From the NCBI RefSeq assembly GCF_007845675.1, contig NZ_VOBR01000023.1, forward strand, positions 80,809 through 144,808: a stretch of DNA of 64,000 nt, in the 5' to 3' direction. A program made the translations under genes and the position numbers. Source of the stretch: Lentzea tibetensis (lineage in GTDB: Bacteria > Actinomycetota > Actinomycetes > Mycobacteriales > Pseudonocardiaceae). Within the stretch, counting starts at the first letter, position 1. The number at the start of each line of letters is the position of its first letter. Below, piece after piece: positions 1-8,552 of the stretch. A model generated the notes under the pieces. That model saw nothing but the letters and a program-made list of their open reading frames with translations, was not told the DNA's origin and made no database searches.

Positions 1-543
1 CGGACGAACGTTGCGGTACTGCACGCCGGACCATTCGGCTCGGAACGCGCCGGGGCCCGAGCCGGCGGGCTGACTTTGCACCGGAGTTGAGCCGTCGTCG
101 GCGCGGGAGGCCACCACGCGTTGGCCGACCTCACCTCCCCAGCGCACGCCAGCGTCGCGCCGATGGCCGGGACGCAGGCCGGCCAGGTCGGCTCGCAGTT
201 GCGTGTCGTAGGTGGCGGTTCGGTCGGGGTCCAACCGGACAAGGATGGCGTGTGCCGCCGCGACGGCTGCGGCGTGGGGATCAGCGCCGCGTGGGCCAGG
301 ACCAGGTATCAGCGCATGGGCGCGTGCCGGGCCGGCGAGTCCGTTGACCGCGTCGTAGATGGCCACGTTGAGCATCGCGTAGGTGCGGGCCGCGTCGGCG
401 TCAGTGGCGCGGGTGGCCCGCACCGCGACCAACCCGAGTTCGTTCCACACTCGCACACTGTCCAACCGTGGCTCGGCGTCCGCGGGTGCGCTCAACCCAG
501 CGCCGACCAAACTGAGCACCAGGGCCAGGACGATCTTCCTCAC
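1..543 (-). CDS. secreted vanadium-dependent haloperoxidase / PAP2-like protein, N-terminal part
   Basis: The gene reads leftwards and runs off the window edge, so only the first 181 residues are seen. It starts with GTG at 543, about 11 nt after a GGAGG ribosome site. Residues 1-22 form a signal peptide (MRKIVLALVLSLVGAGLSAPADA). The motif VRVWNELGLVAVRA, then a YAMLNVAIYDAVNG segment near residues 55-68 and an alanine-rich helix (AAAVAAAHAILVRL), match the N-terminal helical part of the vanadium haloperoxidase/acid phosphatase superfamily. The catalytic vanadate/phosphate-binding residues would lie beyond the window. Family members either halogenate or hydrolyse phosphoesters; the part seen cannot decide which. 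Export from the cell is expected. Confidence 0.75.
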   Translation of the reverse strand, partial: MRKIVLALVLSLVGAGLSAPADAEPRLDSVRVWNELGLVAVRATRATDADAARTYAMLNVAIYDAVNGLAGPARAHALIPGPGPRGADPHAAAVAAAHAILVRLDPDRTATYDTQLRADLAGLRPGHRRDAGVRWGGEVGQRVVASRADDGSTPVQSQPAGSGPGAFRAEWSGVQYRNVRP

Positions 544-624
544 GGACCTCGCCTCCAAAGACGCCCAAGAGAATCGCAGCCACGACGGTCATATCGTGTC
601 CTGGTTCCGGCGGCCCTGCGACGG

Positions 625-874
625 CTACTTGAAGGTCACCTCGCTGGTACGAACGGCTGCCTGGGAAAGCAGCCTTTGATCGACCGAGGCCGCCACGTGC
701 TCTCGTTCGCGGCGGTGCCACGCGAGGGCGCCAGCCCGGAGCATCGCCAGTGCGATCACGCCGAGCGCCGGACCCCAGCGCTCCCGATCGTTTCGCCGAG
801 CAGAGGCGAGACTGGTCGAAATACACGCATGTCAGCAGGGCCAGACGCCGGTGCGAGCGTTCGGTCAACGGCAT
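625..874 (-). pseudogene. possible degraded small membrane-protein gene
   Basis: The 354-nt stretch between the haloperoxidase-like gene and the VOC gene holds no intact gene that I recognise. On the minus strand an ATG at 874 opens MPLTERSHRRLA, which resembles the start of small DUF3040-type actinobacterial membrane proteins. A second frame ending at the TAG at 625 encodes WGPALGVIALAML followed by a basic tail (AWHRREREH) with fairly GC-rich third positions. The frames are not continuous, so this may be a frameshifted remnant. It may equally be chance. Confidence 0.22.
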
Positions 875-897
875 GAGCGTGCATGCGATGTCGCGGT

Positions 898-1548
898 TTA
901 CTCGCGTCCCATCCAGGTGGCCACGTCAATCTCGTTGCCCTCGGGATCGGCCAGCAGCCACCCCGCGGGCGCGTTCCGGTCGCTCACGAGGCGCCCGCCG
1001 GCGGCGATCGCCGCCGCGATCCGCGCCTCTGCCTGGTCATGCGGCACCGAGATGTCGATGTGGATCCGGTTGCGCTGCGGGCGGGGAGCATCCATCTGCT
1101 GGAACCACACCGCCGGCCCTCGGCTCTGCGGGTCGAGCAGGTCTTCGTCACCAACTTGCTCGTAGCCGAGCACAGCCCGCCAGAACGGCATCACCGTCTC
1201 GATGGCGAGCGCGTCGATCGAGATCTGAACGGCCTGCACAGCGGACGGCTCGGCGGGCACGTTCAACTCGCGCGCAGCGGCCGAGATCTGCCGGGCCAGA
1301 GCGACATCACCCGCACGCTGGCGACCAAAGCCTTCCGGCGGCAGGCACACCGTCACAGCCGACGGCCGCAGGTCGACATTCGGGTGGCGGCCCGCGGCGT
1401 CGGCCAGCCTGCCGATCGCGGCCGCCAGGGCGACGCTCGCCGTGAACGTTTCGGTACGAAAGTGCGCGCACGCCCCGGAAAACAGCACCCGCCAGTCTTC
1501 AACGCCCTCGGCCTCGTGAAAGCTTCGCGGCGAGATCGGTTCGCTCAT
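898..1548 (-). CDS. fusion of pterin-carbinolamine-dehydratase-like domain and VOC (glyoxalase) domain
   Basis: 216 aa, ATG start. Residues about 25-95 resemble 4a-hydroxytetrahydrobiopterin dehydratase: an FxxxxFTASVALAAAIG helix, then RHPNVDLR (residues 54-61) in place of the usual HHPDV motif, then DVALARQIS. The first His of the family's HH pair is Arg here, so dehydratase activity is uncertain. Residues about 104-216 are a VOC/glyoxalase-like module with WFQQMDAP, RIHIDISVP and a C-terminal DPEGNEIDV metal-ligand-type segment. The gene stands alone between a remnant and a YdeI-like gene on the same strand. It is a cytosolic enzyme of unknown substrate. Confidence 0.75.
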   Translation of the reverse strand: MSEPISPRSFHEAEGVEDWRVLFSGACAHFRTETFTASVALAAAIGRLADAAGRHPNVDLRPSAVTVCLPPEGFGRQRAGDVALARQISAAARELNVPAEPSAVQAVQISIDALAIETVMPFWRAVLGYEQVGDEDLLDPQSRGPAVWFQQMDAPRPQRNRIHIDISVPHDQAEARIAAAIAAGGRLVSDRNAPAGWLLADPEGNEIDVATWMGRE

Positions 1549-1646
1549 CCACCTGATCTAATCGGATCGAGTGAGGCGACGTCCGCTCTTCGGCATGAGC
1601 GGATGTTCGATCGCAGCGGGGCGGTCGGCTGGGCCGGCGGACCGGG

Positions 1647-2117
1647 TCAGGTCTTGGGGCGCTGCTTGATCTCGGCGGTCAGGAGTTCGACCATTTCGGC
1701 GATCCGTGCCGCGCGCAGTTCCGGGCGGCGTTTGGTGCCGTCGATCCAGCGCACGTAGGCGCGGCGGTAGAACTGGGCGAGGGAGTCGAAGAACGCGGCA
1801 GCCGTTGGCGCGGCGTCGAGCGCGGCCGCGATGTCCTCGGCGAGGTCGGCGCGTTGCGGGCCTTCCGGGGACAGCACGACCTCGACGCGGTCGCCGGGCG
1901 CCAGGCTGTTGTCGCGCAGCCAGGCCGAGGTGAGGACGATCCGGCGGTCGGCACCGGAAGTCTCGATGACGCCGCGGATGCGCACCTGGTTGACGGTGCC
2001 GGTGATGTGGTGCCGGGACTTGACGCCCCAGACCTCGTCGGGGTCGAACGGAACGGGCACGACCACGCGGCCGCGCCCCTCCGCGCGGACCGTGCCGGTG
2101 AAACGGCGCGCCGTCAT
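1647..2117 (-). CDS. DUF1905 / YdeI (OmpD-associated) family protein
   Basis: 156 aa. The ATG at 2117 is chosen because homology begins at MTARRFTGTVRAEGRGR; an upstream in-frame start adds 35 residues with no family similarity. Residues 1-85 form a DUF1905 beta-barrel (VPVPFDPDEVWG, then HHITGTVNQVRIRG). Residues about 105-153 match the YdeI/OmpD-associated helical tail (FFDSLAQFYRRAYVRWIDG, AARIAEMVELL). Relatives in other bacteria are linked to resistance to cationic peptides or bacteriocins, but the biochemical role is unknown. It has no signal peptide and is probably cytosolic. Confidence 0.8.
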   Translation of the reverse strand: MTARRFTGTVRAEGRGRVVVPVPFDPDEVWGVKSRHHITGTVNQVRIRGVIETSGADRRIVLTSAWLRDNSLAPGDRVEVVLSPEGPQRADLAEDIAAALDAAPTAAAFFDSLAQFYRRAYVRWIDGTKRRPELRAARIAEMVELLTAEIKQRPKT

Positions 2118-2227
2118 GGCAGTGATCGTAACGGGCGCTGAAGTGGCGTGAACCTCCACCAGGGGCTCGGGCCTGGTCCGTTCGCACGACTCGATGATCG
2201 TCCACAACCATGTGGTACCCACTGCCG

Positions 2228-3016
2228 ATGAGCGAGGAGAGACTCGACCGTTCGGCGTTGCAACGCATCCTGCCCCCAGACCCGACTGGTACCGACCCGT
2301 CGGTGCAGGAGGTCTGGCAGCGGATGGACACGGTCGAGGAGTGGCGGGACCAGCCCGTCGGGGCGTGGCCGCACGAGCGGGCGTTGCCGTGGGGACTGCG
2401 CTTTCTCGCCGAGGCGCTGGAACACCTGGCCAGGCACGATCTCGCGCGGCTCATCCATCTCGAACGGGTTGCGTTGTGCCGGGAACTGGACGACCTCGAG
2501 GCGCTCGGCGGCGCGTTGAGCGATCTGCGTCGCAACCTCGAGCGGCAGGGCAGGCTCGAAGAGGCGGTGCTGATCGCGCACGAGGAGCGCGAGGTGCACC
2601 TCCGCCTGGTCGCCATCGACCCGTGGTCGGTCGAGGTGGCGAACCACGCCCGACGGGAGATCACCAGGATGCTGGCCGAGCTCGGCAGGCATGAGGACGC
2701 GGCGGAATCCGCCGCCTCAGCGTTGCGCGAACTCCGGGAGCAGCCCGAGAGGTCAAGACGCCCGTCGATCGCCTACGACCTCGCCGACGCGCAGAACGAC
2801 CTCGCCGCGAGCCTCGTGCACCTCGGTCGCCTCGAGGAGGCGTACGAGCCGACGGCTGCCGCGGTGGAGTTCTGGCGTACCCACACCGATGAACAACGGC
2901 CACGTTGCATCAGCACTCTGAACGAGCTGGGACGGCGACTCGTCAGTATCGGGCGAGTCGAGGAAGGAAACGCGGCGTGTGCCGAGGCCGCGCGGATTTC
3001 CGGCATGCGCACCTAG
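2228..3016 (+). CDS. TPR-like helical protein of unknown function
   Basis: 262 aa from the ATG at 2228 (MSEERLDRSALQ); an ATG 18 nt upstream is also possible, and neither has a clear ribosome site. The protein is all-alpha with repeated ~35-residue units carrying TPR-like spacing, for example DLRRNLERQGRLEEAVLIAHE, DLAASLVHLGRLEEAYEP and TLNELGRRLVSIGRVEEGN. Such repeats usually mediate protein-protein contacts. There is no enzymatic motif, membrane segment or signal peptide. It is divergent from the YdeI-like gene and is followed by a convergent epimerase gene. Function not recognised. Confidence 0.7.
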   Translation: MSEERLDRSALQRILPPDPTGTDPSVQEVWQRMDTVEEWRDQPVGAWPHERALPWGLRFLAEALEHLARHDLARLIHLERVALCRELDDLEALGGALSDLRRNLERQGRLEEAVLIAHEEREVHLRLVAIDPWSVEVANHARREITRMLAELGRHEDAAESAASALRELREQPERSRRPSIAYDLADAQNDLAASLVHLGRLEEAYEPTAAAVEFWRTHTDEQRPRCISTLNELGRRLVSIGRVEEGNAACAEAARISGMRT

Positions 3017-3091
3017 GGCGAGTCTGCCGGGGTTGGTGATCGGCGAGCTGTCCAAGCGGGCGCGGTTCGGGCCCTCGCCCGGCACTGTCCT

Positions 3092-4117
3092 TCACCCTGT
3101 GGACGCCCTGATCCCCCAGCTGCCGGCCCAACGGGCACCGGGCTGGAGGACGACCACACCTTCGCCGGAGTTGAAGGCGTCCGCCGGGCAGGTCATCGGT
3201 TCCACTGCCAGCGTCCCGCGCGGTCGACCCGACGGGCCGAGACCGTTGAACAGCTGCAGCCAGCCGAACGTGGCCTCCTGCCACAGTTCGACCCAGGGGC
3301 CGTTCGGCGCGGACAGCCGAGTCGTGGTCAGCCCGTCGGCGCCGCGCACCAGTCCGGTGAATCCGGTGTCCAGCTGGAGGTCGCCCATCGGACGTGGAGT
3401 CGTGAAGTCGTAAGGGGTGCCGGCCACCGGCACTTTGCCGGTGGGCAGCAGCCGGTCGTCCACCGTGATCCGCTCGAGGGCAGGCAGATGCAGGTCGAGG
3501 CCGTCGATCAGGGCGTCCCCGACCCTGAGGCCGGGGTGCGTGCCGAGGCCGAACGGCGCGGGCGTGGCGCCGAGGTTCACCGCCACGTGGTCGGCACGAA
3601 GACCGTCGTCGGTGAGGCTCCAGTGCGTGGTGAGCCGGAGTGGATGCGGATAGCCCGGCTGCGGCGCGATCACGCAGGCCAAGGTGATCGAGTCACGGCT
3701 GCGTCGGATCGGCCGCCACGGCACGAAGCGGGAAAAGCCGTGGATCGCGGAGCGGCGAGGGACGTCGGTGATCGCCAGCTGCTGGGTGACCCCGCCGAAG
3801 GTGTAGAGGCCGTCACGGAGCCGATTGGGCCATGGCGCGAGCACCCGCCCGGCGGATTTGACGGGTGAGTCGAGCGGGTACGGGTCCACGAACGGGACTC
3901 CGTCCACTGTGTACTCGCGCAGCCCGCCGCCGAGCTCGACCACGGCCGCGCGCTGGCCGCGACGCCGCAGTACCCACTCCGTGCCGGCGAGACTCGGCCA
4001 GGGCCGCGCGTCGTCCGTTGCCTCGGCAGCAGAAGCCGGAGTCCCCGCGGCGGCGAGGCCGGCTCCGGCACTGGCGGCCAGCAAGAGTGATCGACGGGAG
4101 ACACGTCGCAGGTTCAC
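3092..4117 (-). CDS. Tat-exported aldose 1-epimerase (galactose mutarotase-like)
   Basis: 341 aa from a GTG at 4117, preceded by GGAG at 9 nt; an ATG at 4132 adds five residues. The N-terminus LRRVSRRSLLLAAS is a twin-arginine signal followed by a hydrophobic stretch and an Ala-rich cleavage region. The body matches aldose 1-epimerases: PWPNRLRDG, then AIHGFSR with the substrate-binding His, FGLGTHPGLR with the catalytic His, and VEPMTCPADAFNSGEG near the C-terminus with the catalytic Glu. These enzymes interconvert alpha and beta anomers of hexoses. Export suggests it acts on sugars released outside the cell, in line with the many secreted hydrolases in the window. Confidence 0.85.
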   Translation of the reverse strand: MNLRRVSRRSLLLAASAGAGLAAAGTPASAAEATDDARPWPSLAGTEWVLRRRGQRAAVVELGGGLREYTVDGVPFVDPYPLDSPVKSAGRVLAPWPNRLRDGLYTFGGVTQQLAITDVPRRSAIHGFSRFVPWRPIRRSRDSITLACVIAPQPGYPHPLRLTTHWSLTDDGLRADHVAVNLGATPAPFGLGTHPGLRVGDALIDGLDLHLPALERITVDDRLLPTGKVPVAGTPYDFTTPRPMGDLQLDTGFTGLVRGADGLTTTRLSAPNGPWVELWQEATFGWLQLFNGLGPSGRPRGTLAVEPMTCPADAFNSGEGVVVLQPGARWAGSWGIRASTG

Positions 4118-4377
4118 GTCAGCCAGCTCCATCCCAGGCGACTTGCGTTCAGCTACCGCCGTACCGGAATCGTTTCGGCACCAACGTTCGGCGTCAAGGC
4201 CTGGACATCCGATGTCAGCGTGTGCTGGGCGAGTAGCTGGTAATGATCAAGATCGGGGGTAGTTGTCGGAGGCTCCGTCGGCCGATGACCGCTCGCCCAT
4301 CACGTTTCTCGCTTTTCCGGACCGTTTTGTGGTGATCGCGATGAGTGGATCCGCTGTTGGGGGACACTCGGAGCGTG

Positions 4378-5487
4378 ATGGATGCTGCGCGGCGCGAGTT
4401 GGAACGGATGCGGGAGTCGTCTGATGTGTGGCAGGAGCTGCGCTACGAGCCTGCCACGGATGCGGATGGCGATGACTGCGACGCGAACGCGGTGCGGCGG
4501 GCAAAAGTGTTGTGGGCGTTGCAATACGACCGCCAGCCCGGTGACCTCCCGCTGGTGCGGTGGTTGGCGGAGCAGGAGGCGCTGTGCCGGAGTGAGGCGC
4601 CGTCTCAGGGCATGACCGAGCAGACCAGGCTGGCCGGGTTCCTGCTGGCCGAGCATCGGCAGGTGGAGGACGTCTGGCTGCACTGGGAGATCAAGCAGGC
4701 CAACTTCGACACCGGGTGCGGTTACGATCTCGAGCACCTGCTCGCCGCTGGAGTGCAGTCCACGATCGCCTATGTGCGCGACAGCGGGCACGCCGAACGA
4801 GACGCCGTGCTGAAGAGCCTGCTCGACGAGGACCAGCCGTTCGTGTCCGAGGAGGACATGGGTGAGTGGTTGCAGGCTGAGCGCTCGTGGTTCCCGACTG
4901 ATCCGGCCGCCGAGGACCCGCTGACCTGGATCGAGCGCGCCGTACTGGCCGGTGACCGTGAGCTGGCCCTCCGGGAGCTGGGCCGGTGGGCCGCCGACCG
5001 GCCGCGGGACAAGGACACGCTGCGCCAGCTCAGCTACCAGTTCGCCGATCTGGGGGCGTTCGCCGAGGCTGCTCGGGCGGAGCGGGATGGCCTGGTGTTC
5101 GTCGACAACGCGTGGGACTCGGCGTCGGCGTGGCAGCGGCTGGCCGAGCTGGAGCGTCAGGCCGGCGATCATCGTGCCGCCTGGGAGGCGTTGCGCGAAT
5201 GTCGCCTGGCCCTGGACGACGTGTCCGGCTGGCCGGAGGTGGGCTTGGGTCGCACGTACGTGCACGAGCTGTTCCTGCTGGCCGGTTCCGCGGAGGACGA
5301 GTTGGCCGCCGTGGTGTTCGCCGAGGCGGACCGGCAGGCGCGCGACGTGCCCGGCTTGCCCTTCGTGGTGTTGCGGAACGCCGCCGCAGCGGCAGGCCGG
5401 GTCGGCGATCAGAGCAGGGCGGAGCACTACCAGGAGTTGCGTGATGCCGAACGGCAGCGCATCGACACCGAGATGGGCCGAGCCTGA
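4378..5487 (+). CDS. TPR-like helical protein of unknown function
   Basis: 369 aa from the ATG at 4378 (MDAARRELERMRESS), with CGGAG 5 to 9 nt upstream; a GTG at 4345 could extend it by 11 residues. The protein is acidic and helix-rich, with Ala/Leu-rich repeated segments of TPR spacing in the second half (ELALRELGRWAADRPRD, AFAEAARAERDG, AWQRLAELERQAGDHRAAWE, GRVGDQSRAEHYQELRD). No enzyme motif, signal or membrane segment is seen. The 245 nt between this gene and the epimerase gene hold no feature that I recognise. Function not recognised; a scaffold or regulator role would be a guess. Confidence 0.65.
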   Translation: MDAARRELERMRESSDVWQELRYEPATDADGDDCDANAVRRAKVLWALQYDRQPGDLPLVRWLAEQEALCRSEAPSQGMTEQTRLAGFLLAEHRQVEDVWLHWEIKQANFDTGCGYDLEHLLAAGVQSTIAYVRDSGHAERDAVLKSLLDEDQPFVSEEDMGEWLQAERSWFPTDPAAEDPLTWIERAVLAGDRELALRELGRWAADRPRDKDTLRQLSYQFADLGAFAEAARAERDGLVFVDNAWDSASAWQRLAELERQAGDHRAAWEALRECRLALDDVSGWPEVGLGRTYVHELFLLAGSAEDELAAVVFAEADRQARDVPGLPFVVLRNAAAAAGRVGDQSRAEHYQELRDAERQRIDTEMGRA

Positions 5488-5527
5488 CCCTGACGCGCTG
5501 CTGCGTTCCTTACGTGCAGGTTGGTAG

Positions 5528-5620
5528 GCGTCGGACGGTTCGTGGCACGTCAAGTTCGACAACGGTGTGGTGTACCAACCGACCTGGCGATACGGCGGCC
5601 CGAACTACCGGCCGATCTGA
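5528..5620 (+). pseudogene. orphan 3' coding remnant
   Basis: After a TAG at 5525 the frame reads 30 residues, including DGSWHVKFDNGVVYQPTWRY, before a TGA at 5618. The composition (aromatic, hydrophilic, high G/C third positions) looks like the C-terminus of a real protein. There is no start codon before its middle, and its end overlaps the 3' end of the phosphotransferase gene on the other strand. I read it as a leftover gene end. It could be a chance ORF. Confidence 0.3.
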
Positions 5621-6393
5621 CCGCGGGCGAGGGGCGCGTTCACTCCGGTGAGCGCACCTCTCAGCACGTCGAACTCGCAGCCCGGCGAGGACGGGTCGAA
5701 GCCGTGCTCGATCAGCCAGCGGGCCGCCCGCAGGCAACGCAGCGACCACCACCCGCGGATCACCTCGAGGTCGACGTCGGAGCCGTAGCCGGCGAGGACG
5801 TCGCCGAGGTGCTCCTGGTGTCCGAGCGTCAGGGTGGCGAGGTCGAACAGGGCGTCGCCCTGGGCCGCCTCGGTCCAGTCGATCACGCCGGTGATCTCGT
5901 CACCGTCGACGAACACGTGGCTGACCTGCAGGTCGCCGTGCGTGAACACCGGTGTCCACGGCCGGAGCGCGGCCTCGGCGACCTGGCGGTTGCGCGTGAC
6001 CAGGTCGGCGGGAAGTACGCCACTCGTGATGAGCCACTCGCATTCGCCGTCGAGGTGCGCCGCGATCTCGTCGAGGCTCCGGCCGGGCCGTGGCGGCAGT
6101 GGCGCGTCGTGGAGCATCCGCACGGCGGCACCTGCCGCGGCCCATGCCGCCGGCGACGCGGTCGACGGCTCGCCGAGGCGGCCGAGTGCCCTGCCGGGGA
6201 GGGCGGAGAGCGCGAGCACGGGCGGCTTTCGCCACAGGACCTGCGGAGTCGGGATCGGCGCCATGGCCATCGCCTCGACCTCGACGTCGGTCCGCGTCTG
6301 ATCAGCGTCGATCTTCAGGAACACGTCGCCGACGCGCAGGGTCGCGCAGTCGTGATGGGCGACGACGACCTCGACTTCCTCCACGTCCGTCAT
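5605..6393 (-). CDS. APH-family phosphotransferase
   Basis: 262 aa, ATG start. The C-terminal lobe has the kinase-like Brenner motif HGDLQVSHVFVDGD (residues 152-165) with catalytic Asp154, and GVIDWTEAAQGD (169-180) with metal-binding Asp172, typical of the aminoglycoside/choline/hydroxyurea phosphotransferase superfamily. The Asn that usually binds metal five residues after the catalytic Asp is His159 here. The N-lobe lacks an obvious glycine-rich loop, as is common in the family. It probably phosphorylates a small hydroxylated molecule, possibly an antibiotic or sugar, in the cytosol. The substrate cannot be read from sequence. It is flanked by two orphan coding remnants. Confidence 0.8.
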   Translation of the reverse strand: MTDVEEVEVVVAHHDCATLRVGDVFLKIDADQTRTDVEVEAMAMAPIPTPQVLWRKPPVLALSALPGRALGRLGEPSTASPAAWAAAGAAVRMLHDAPLPPRPGRSLDEIAAHLDGECEWLITSGVLPADLVTRNRQVAEAALRPWTPVFTHGDLQVSHVFVDGDEITGVIDWTEAAQGDALFDLATLTLGHQEHLGDVLAGYGSDVDLEVIRGWWSLRCLRAARWLIEHGFDPSSPGCEFDVLRGALTGVNAPLARGQIGR

Positions 6394-6440
6394 TGTCGCG
6401 GGATCACCACCGACGGATAGGGCATTGCAGTTCGTACCGG

Positions 6441-6593
6441 TTGACGATTGGCCACGTGGGCGTCCGGTGCAAGTCGACCCGTGGTGACTGGCAGACCTTC
6501 TTCAGCGACTGGAAGCAGCCGGGCAACCGGGGGACCGCTTTCTGTCCGGCCACTTGGGAGTCCGTCAGCGCCGACTACGACCTGCCCGACTGA
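6441..6593 (+). pseudogene. orphan 3' coding remnant with two cysteines
   Basis: An open frame with coding-like composition ends at the TGA at 6591. It reads TTG-initiated LTIGHVGVRCKSTRGDWQT and continues through FFSDWKQPGNRGTAFCPATW. No ribosome site precedes the TTG and the upstream frame runs into the promoter side of the phosphotransferase gene. Two Cys and many aromatic residues suggest the end of a secreted domain. It may be a decayed gene or a very small gene of about 50 residues. Confidence 0.3.
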
Positions 6594-6617
6594 GCCACCA
6601 CTGACTGTCCACAATGG

Positions 6618-7145
6618 TCAGTCGCTCAGGTCGCGGCGGAGTCGTCGTTCGTGCAGCTCGACGCCGCCGGGTCCGCGGTCGAGCTGGGAACGTCCGGTGT
6701 CGGTCCAGCCCCGGCGGAGGTAGAACCGCAGGGCGCGTTCGTTGGTGTCGAGAACCCACAGGCCTGCGCGGGTGAAGCCGCAGGATCGGAGCCGGTCGAG
6801 TGCGGCGGCGTGGAGCTGGGTGCCGATGCCGCGGCGCCAGACGTCGGGGGCGAGGTAGAGCGCGTAGAGGTCACCGAGATCAGGGTCGGCGCGGTCCGCC
6901 TGCACCAGCGGCGGACCGGTCGCGGCGAAGCCGACGACGGTGCCTTCGATCGTGGCGACGACCGCGCGGGTGTGCGGTGGGCGGGTGGTGAGGACGTCCG
7001 ACCAGAACTGTTCCCGGTCGGGGACGGACAGGCCGTCTAGCACGTCGTCGGGGAGCAGGCCTCGGTAGGCGGCGCGCCAGGACCGCACCAGCACGATGGC
7101 GATGGCGTGGGCGTCGGCCTGCGTCGCGTCTCGGAGCTCGACCAT
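6618..7145 (-). CDS. GNAT-family N-acetyltransferase
   Basis: 175 aa, start ATG at 7145 (MVELRDATQADAHAI), which gives the standard GNAT length and N-terminus. Motif A is clear: LYALYLAPDVWRRGIGTQLH (residues 93-112) carries the acetyl-CoA pyrophosphate loop (R/Q-x-x-G-x-G/A type), followed by VLDTNERALRFYLRRGW (131-147), the motif B region. It transfers an acetyl group from acetyl-CoA to an amine; the acceptor is not predictable. It is divergent from the FAD oxidoreductase gene with 73 nt between starts. Confidence 0.88.
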   Translation of the reverse strand: MVELRDATQADAHAIAIVLVRSWRAAYRGLLPDDVLDGLSVPDREQFWSDVLTTRPPHTRAVVATIEGTVVGFAATGPPLVQADRADPDLGDLYALYLAPDVWRRGIGTQLHAAALDRLRSCGFTRAGLWVLDTNERALRFYLRRGWTDTGRSQLDRGPGGVELHERRLRRDLSD

Positions 7146-7218
7146 GTGGCCGATGCTGCCATTCGCGAACCTCCGGACTCCCTCAGGGGTGAACCGTTCG
7201 GCCGGGTTCAATGGCCCC

Positions 7219-8475
7219 ATGAGAGCCGTGGTGATCGGTGGGGGAGTCTCTGGCCTGCTGGCCGCTCGCGTGCTGACCGAGTCGTGCGACGACGTGGTGG
7301 TGCTGGAACGCGACAGGTTGTCCGACCAGCCCGAGTACCGGGCGGGGGTACCGCAGGGCAGGCACGTGCACGGGCTGCTCGTGCGCGGCGGCCAGATCAT
7401 GGAGGAGCTGTTCCCCGGTCTCCGCGAGGAACTGGTGGACGCCGGTGCCAGCCTGACCGACGCGGGCGAGGCGCGGCTGCTCAACCGGCACGGCTGGCTG
7501 GCATCGGCGAAGACGGGCCTGCCGCTGCTGACCGCCAGCAGGCCACTGCTGGAGACCTCCATCCGGCTTCGCGTCACCGCCAAGATCATGGACGGCGTGC
7601 ACGTCACCGGCCTGTCGTTCCGCGGGTCCGAAGTGGACGGTGTGCTCACGCGGGACGGCCGCGTCGACGCCGACCTCGTGGTCGATGCGTCCGGTCGGTC
7701 TTCGAAGCTGGCCAGGTGGCTCGCCGACGCCGGGATCGCCACGCCGGAACCCACCGTGGTCGACTCGTGCACCGGCTACGCCACCCGGCTCTACACGGCG
7801 CCGGAGGGCTTCCCGGCCCTGATCGCGGAGTTGCTGGCCGCGCCGGACCACGCGCGCGGCTGCGCCGTGATGCGCGTCGAGGGTGACCGGTTGATGGTCA
7901 CCGCGCAGGGCGCCGGTGGTGATCACCCACCCCACGACCCCGACGAGTACCAGGAGTTCCTGGACTCGTTGCGCGGCCCCGTCGCGGACATGCTGCGGGC
8001 CGCGTCACCGCTCACCGGTGTCCACCGGTTCGCGCGGACGGCCAGCCGCCGCAACGCTTTCGAGGACGCGGGCGGGTGGCCGGGCGGCCTCGTGGCGGTG
8101 GGCGACGCGGTGTGCGCGTTCAACCCCGTGTACGGCCAGGGCATGACGGTGGCCGCGATGGAGGCGCTGCTGTTCCGCGGGCTCTCCGACTTCAGCGCCA
8201 AGGGATGCCGCGGCTTTCAGCGCGAGGTCGCGAAAACCGCACGGGCCGCGTGGTTGTTGTCCAGCGGCGCGGACCAGGGATGGACCGGTGACCACCGGCC
8301 AGGACTGGGAGAGCGCGCGTTCGCCTGGTACATGGAGCAATGGCAGATCGCGATCACTCGCGACCCCCGCGTGTTCCTCCGCTTCATCCGCGTCATCAAC
8401 ATGGTCGACGGTCCCGCCTCGCTGATGAAGCCGGTGGTGTTCCCCAGGCTGTACCGGGCGGTCCGCCGCGGTTGA
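7219..8475 (+). CDS. FAD-dependent oxidoreductase / monooxygenase-like protein
   Basis: 418 aa. The ATG at 7219 is chosen because the FAD-binding fold starts at once (MRAVVIGGGVSGLLAARVL, GxGxxG-type loop at residues 7-12). RLRVTAKIMDGVHVTGLSF and DADLVVDASGRSSKLARWL match the middle of para-hydroxybenzoate-hydroxylase-like or geranylgeranyl-reductase-like flavoproteins. VAVGDAVCAFNPVYGQGMTV is the second FAD-binding GD motif and is well conserved. It is probably a cytosolic flavin hydroxylase or reductase. No partner genes reveal the substrate. The upstream neighbour is the divergent acetyltransferase. Confidence 0.82.
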   Translation: MRAVVIGGGVSGLLAARVLTESCDDVVVLERDRLSDQPEYRAGVPQGRHVHGLLVRGGQIMEELFPGLREELVDAGASLTDAGEARLLNRHGWLASAKTGLPLLTASRPLLETSIRLRVTAKIMDGVHVTGLSFRGSEVDGVLTRDGRVDADLVVDASGRSSKLARWLADAGIATPEPTVVDSCTGYATRLYTAPEGFPALIAELLAAPDHARGCAVMRVEGDRLMVTAQGAGGDHPPHDPDEYQEFLDSLRGPVADMLRAASPLTGVHRFARTASRRNAFEDAGGWPGGLVAVGDAVCAFNPVYGQGMTVAAMEALLFRGLSDFSAKGCRGFQREVAKTARAAWLLSSGADQGWTGDHRPGLGERAFAWYMEQWQIAITRDPRVFLRFIRVINMVDGPASLMKPVVFPRLYRAVRRG

Positions 8476-8552
8476 CGCTCACCTCTGCTGCTCACCCGTT
8501 GAGCGCCTGCCCTGTTTCAACGAGGAGCAGTAGGCTGTTCATACCGCCGCCT

